Of a stretch of DNA of 5,940 bases, positions 5,480-5,940 are shown piece after piece. Below the pieces are notes generated by a model. It did not search any database, had not been told where the DNA came from, and saw nothing but the letters and a program-made list of their open reading frames with translations. The position numbers were made by a program, and so were the translations under genes. Position 1 is the stretch's first letter, and the number at the start of each line of letters is the position of its first letter. Origin of the DNA: CAYLOC01 sp964385195 (lineage in GTDB: Bacteria; Actinomycetota; Actinomycetes; Propionibacteriales; Nocardioidaceae). The stretch spans positions 1-5,940 of the forward strand of contig CAYLOC010000187.1 in the NCBI GenBank assembly GCA_964385195.1, read 5' to 3'.

Positions 5480-5940
5480 TCAGCTGGCGGCGGCCTTCTC
5501 GCTCTCCTCGGACTTGCTCTTACGGCGGTTCGAGCTCCGCTTGCCGCTGCGGCCGCTGCGCGCGCTGCGGCCGCGGTGCTGGTCAGCGGGCTTGGGCTCG
5601 ACCGGCTCGGACTCGATGACGACACCGCGCCCGTGGCAGGTCTCGCAGGGATGGCTGAACGCCTCCACCAGCCCGGTGCTGATGCGTTTGCGGGTCATCT
5701 GCACCAGACCCAGCGACGTCACCTCGGCGACCTGGTGGCGGGTGCGGTCGCGGGCCAGGCACTCCACGAGGCGGCGGAGCACCAGATCCCGGTTGCTCTC
5801 CAGCACCATGTCGATGAAGTCGATGACGATGATCCCGCCGATGTCCCGCAGCCGCAGTTGCCGGACGATCTCCTCGGCCGCCTCAAGGTTGTTCTTGGTG
5901 ACGGTCTCCTCGAGGTTGCCGCCGGAGCCGGTGAACTTGC
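5480..5940 (-). CDS. rne: Ribonuclease E/G family protein, C-terminal part (cut by window edge)
   Basis: RNase E/G is an endoribonuclease that cuts single-stranded RNA in mRNA decay and in rRNA and tRNA maturation. The last 152 residues are visible. They hold the end of the catalytic region: KFTGSGGNLEETVTKNNLEA, then RQLRLRDIGGIIVIDFIDM, where the Asp of DFIDM corresponds to a metal-binding Asp of E. coli RNase E (D346), then LVECLARDRTRHQVAEVTSL and LGLVQMTRKR. The CETC motif with following HGRG corresponds to the zinc-link Cys pair used for subunit pairing. A short Arg/Ser/Lys-rich tail (about 40 residues) follows, likely flexible and RNA-binding. Stop is TGA at 5480-5482. The position directly before rplU is the usual actinobacterial one. 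Whether the N-terminus has the long extension of actinobacterial RNase E cannot be seen, so rne versus rng is unsettled. Confidence 0.95.
   Translation of the reverse strand, partial: KFTGSGGNLEETVTKNNLEAAEEIVRQLRLRDIGGIIVIDFIDMVLESNRDLVLRRLVECLARDRTRHQVAEVTSLGLVQMTRKRISTGLVEAFSHPCETCHGRGVVIESEPVEPKPADQHRGRSARSGRSGKRSSNRRKSKSEESEKAAAS

Noticed and set aside
5483..5610. Arg/Ser/Gly-rich tail of RNase E as a repeat array
   Set aside because: It is a short compositionally biased basic tail, usual for this family, without regular repeat units at DNA level.

Overview
The window is GC-rich DNA, and every credible gene reads on the minus strand. The order (right to left) of ribonuclease E/G, L21, L27, Obg GTPase, glutamate 5-kinase and the start of gamma-glutamyl phosphate reductase is the arrangement known from Actinobacteria. 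The RNase E/G tail, the L27 that begins directly at MAHKKG, and the GTG starts also fit a high-GC actinomycete. I cannot place it to genus.

Right to left, which is the direction of transcription: the 3' end of rne/rng (5480-5940, cut by the window edge); a 70-base gap with a hairpin that may end the RNase transcript; a very good housekeeping promoter (TTGACC, 17 bases, TAAACT) at 5380-5408; a leader of about 108 bases; rplU (4954-5265); rpmA (4660-4917); obg (3207-4574); proB (2042-3205, starting 1 base after the obg stop). Two genes then stand between proB and proA: a small unrecognised gene (1607-1951, 114 residues) and a lipoprotein serpin (298-1542, 414 residues). Last comes the 5' end of proA (1-255), cut by the left edge.

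The right half is core housekeeping: RNA processing, two large-subunit ribosomal proteins, and a ribosome-assembly GTPase. Obg is translationally linked to ProB, the first enzyme of proline synthesis; ProA is the second. The serpin/small-gene pair is the accessory part. The serpin has an inhibitory-type Ala-rich hinge and a lipobox, so it is predicted to be a protease inhibitor anchored on the outer face of the membrane.

The most puzzling spot is the left end. The first 55 residues of the last gene look like ProA, but the following 30 do not, and a perfect 16-bp inverted repeat (37-52 / 67-82) lies just beyond the point of divergence. This could be a real disruption, a fusion or an assembly fault. 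I found no tRNA, rRNA, CRISPR array or transposase gene. No stretch over 300 bases lacks a gene.
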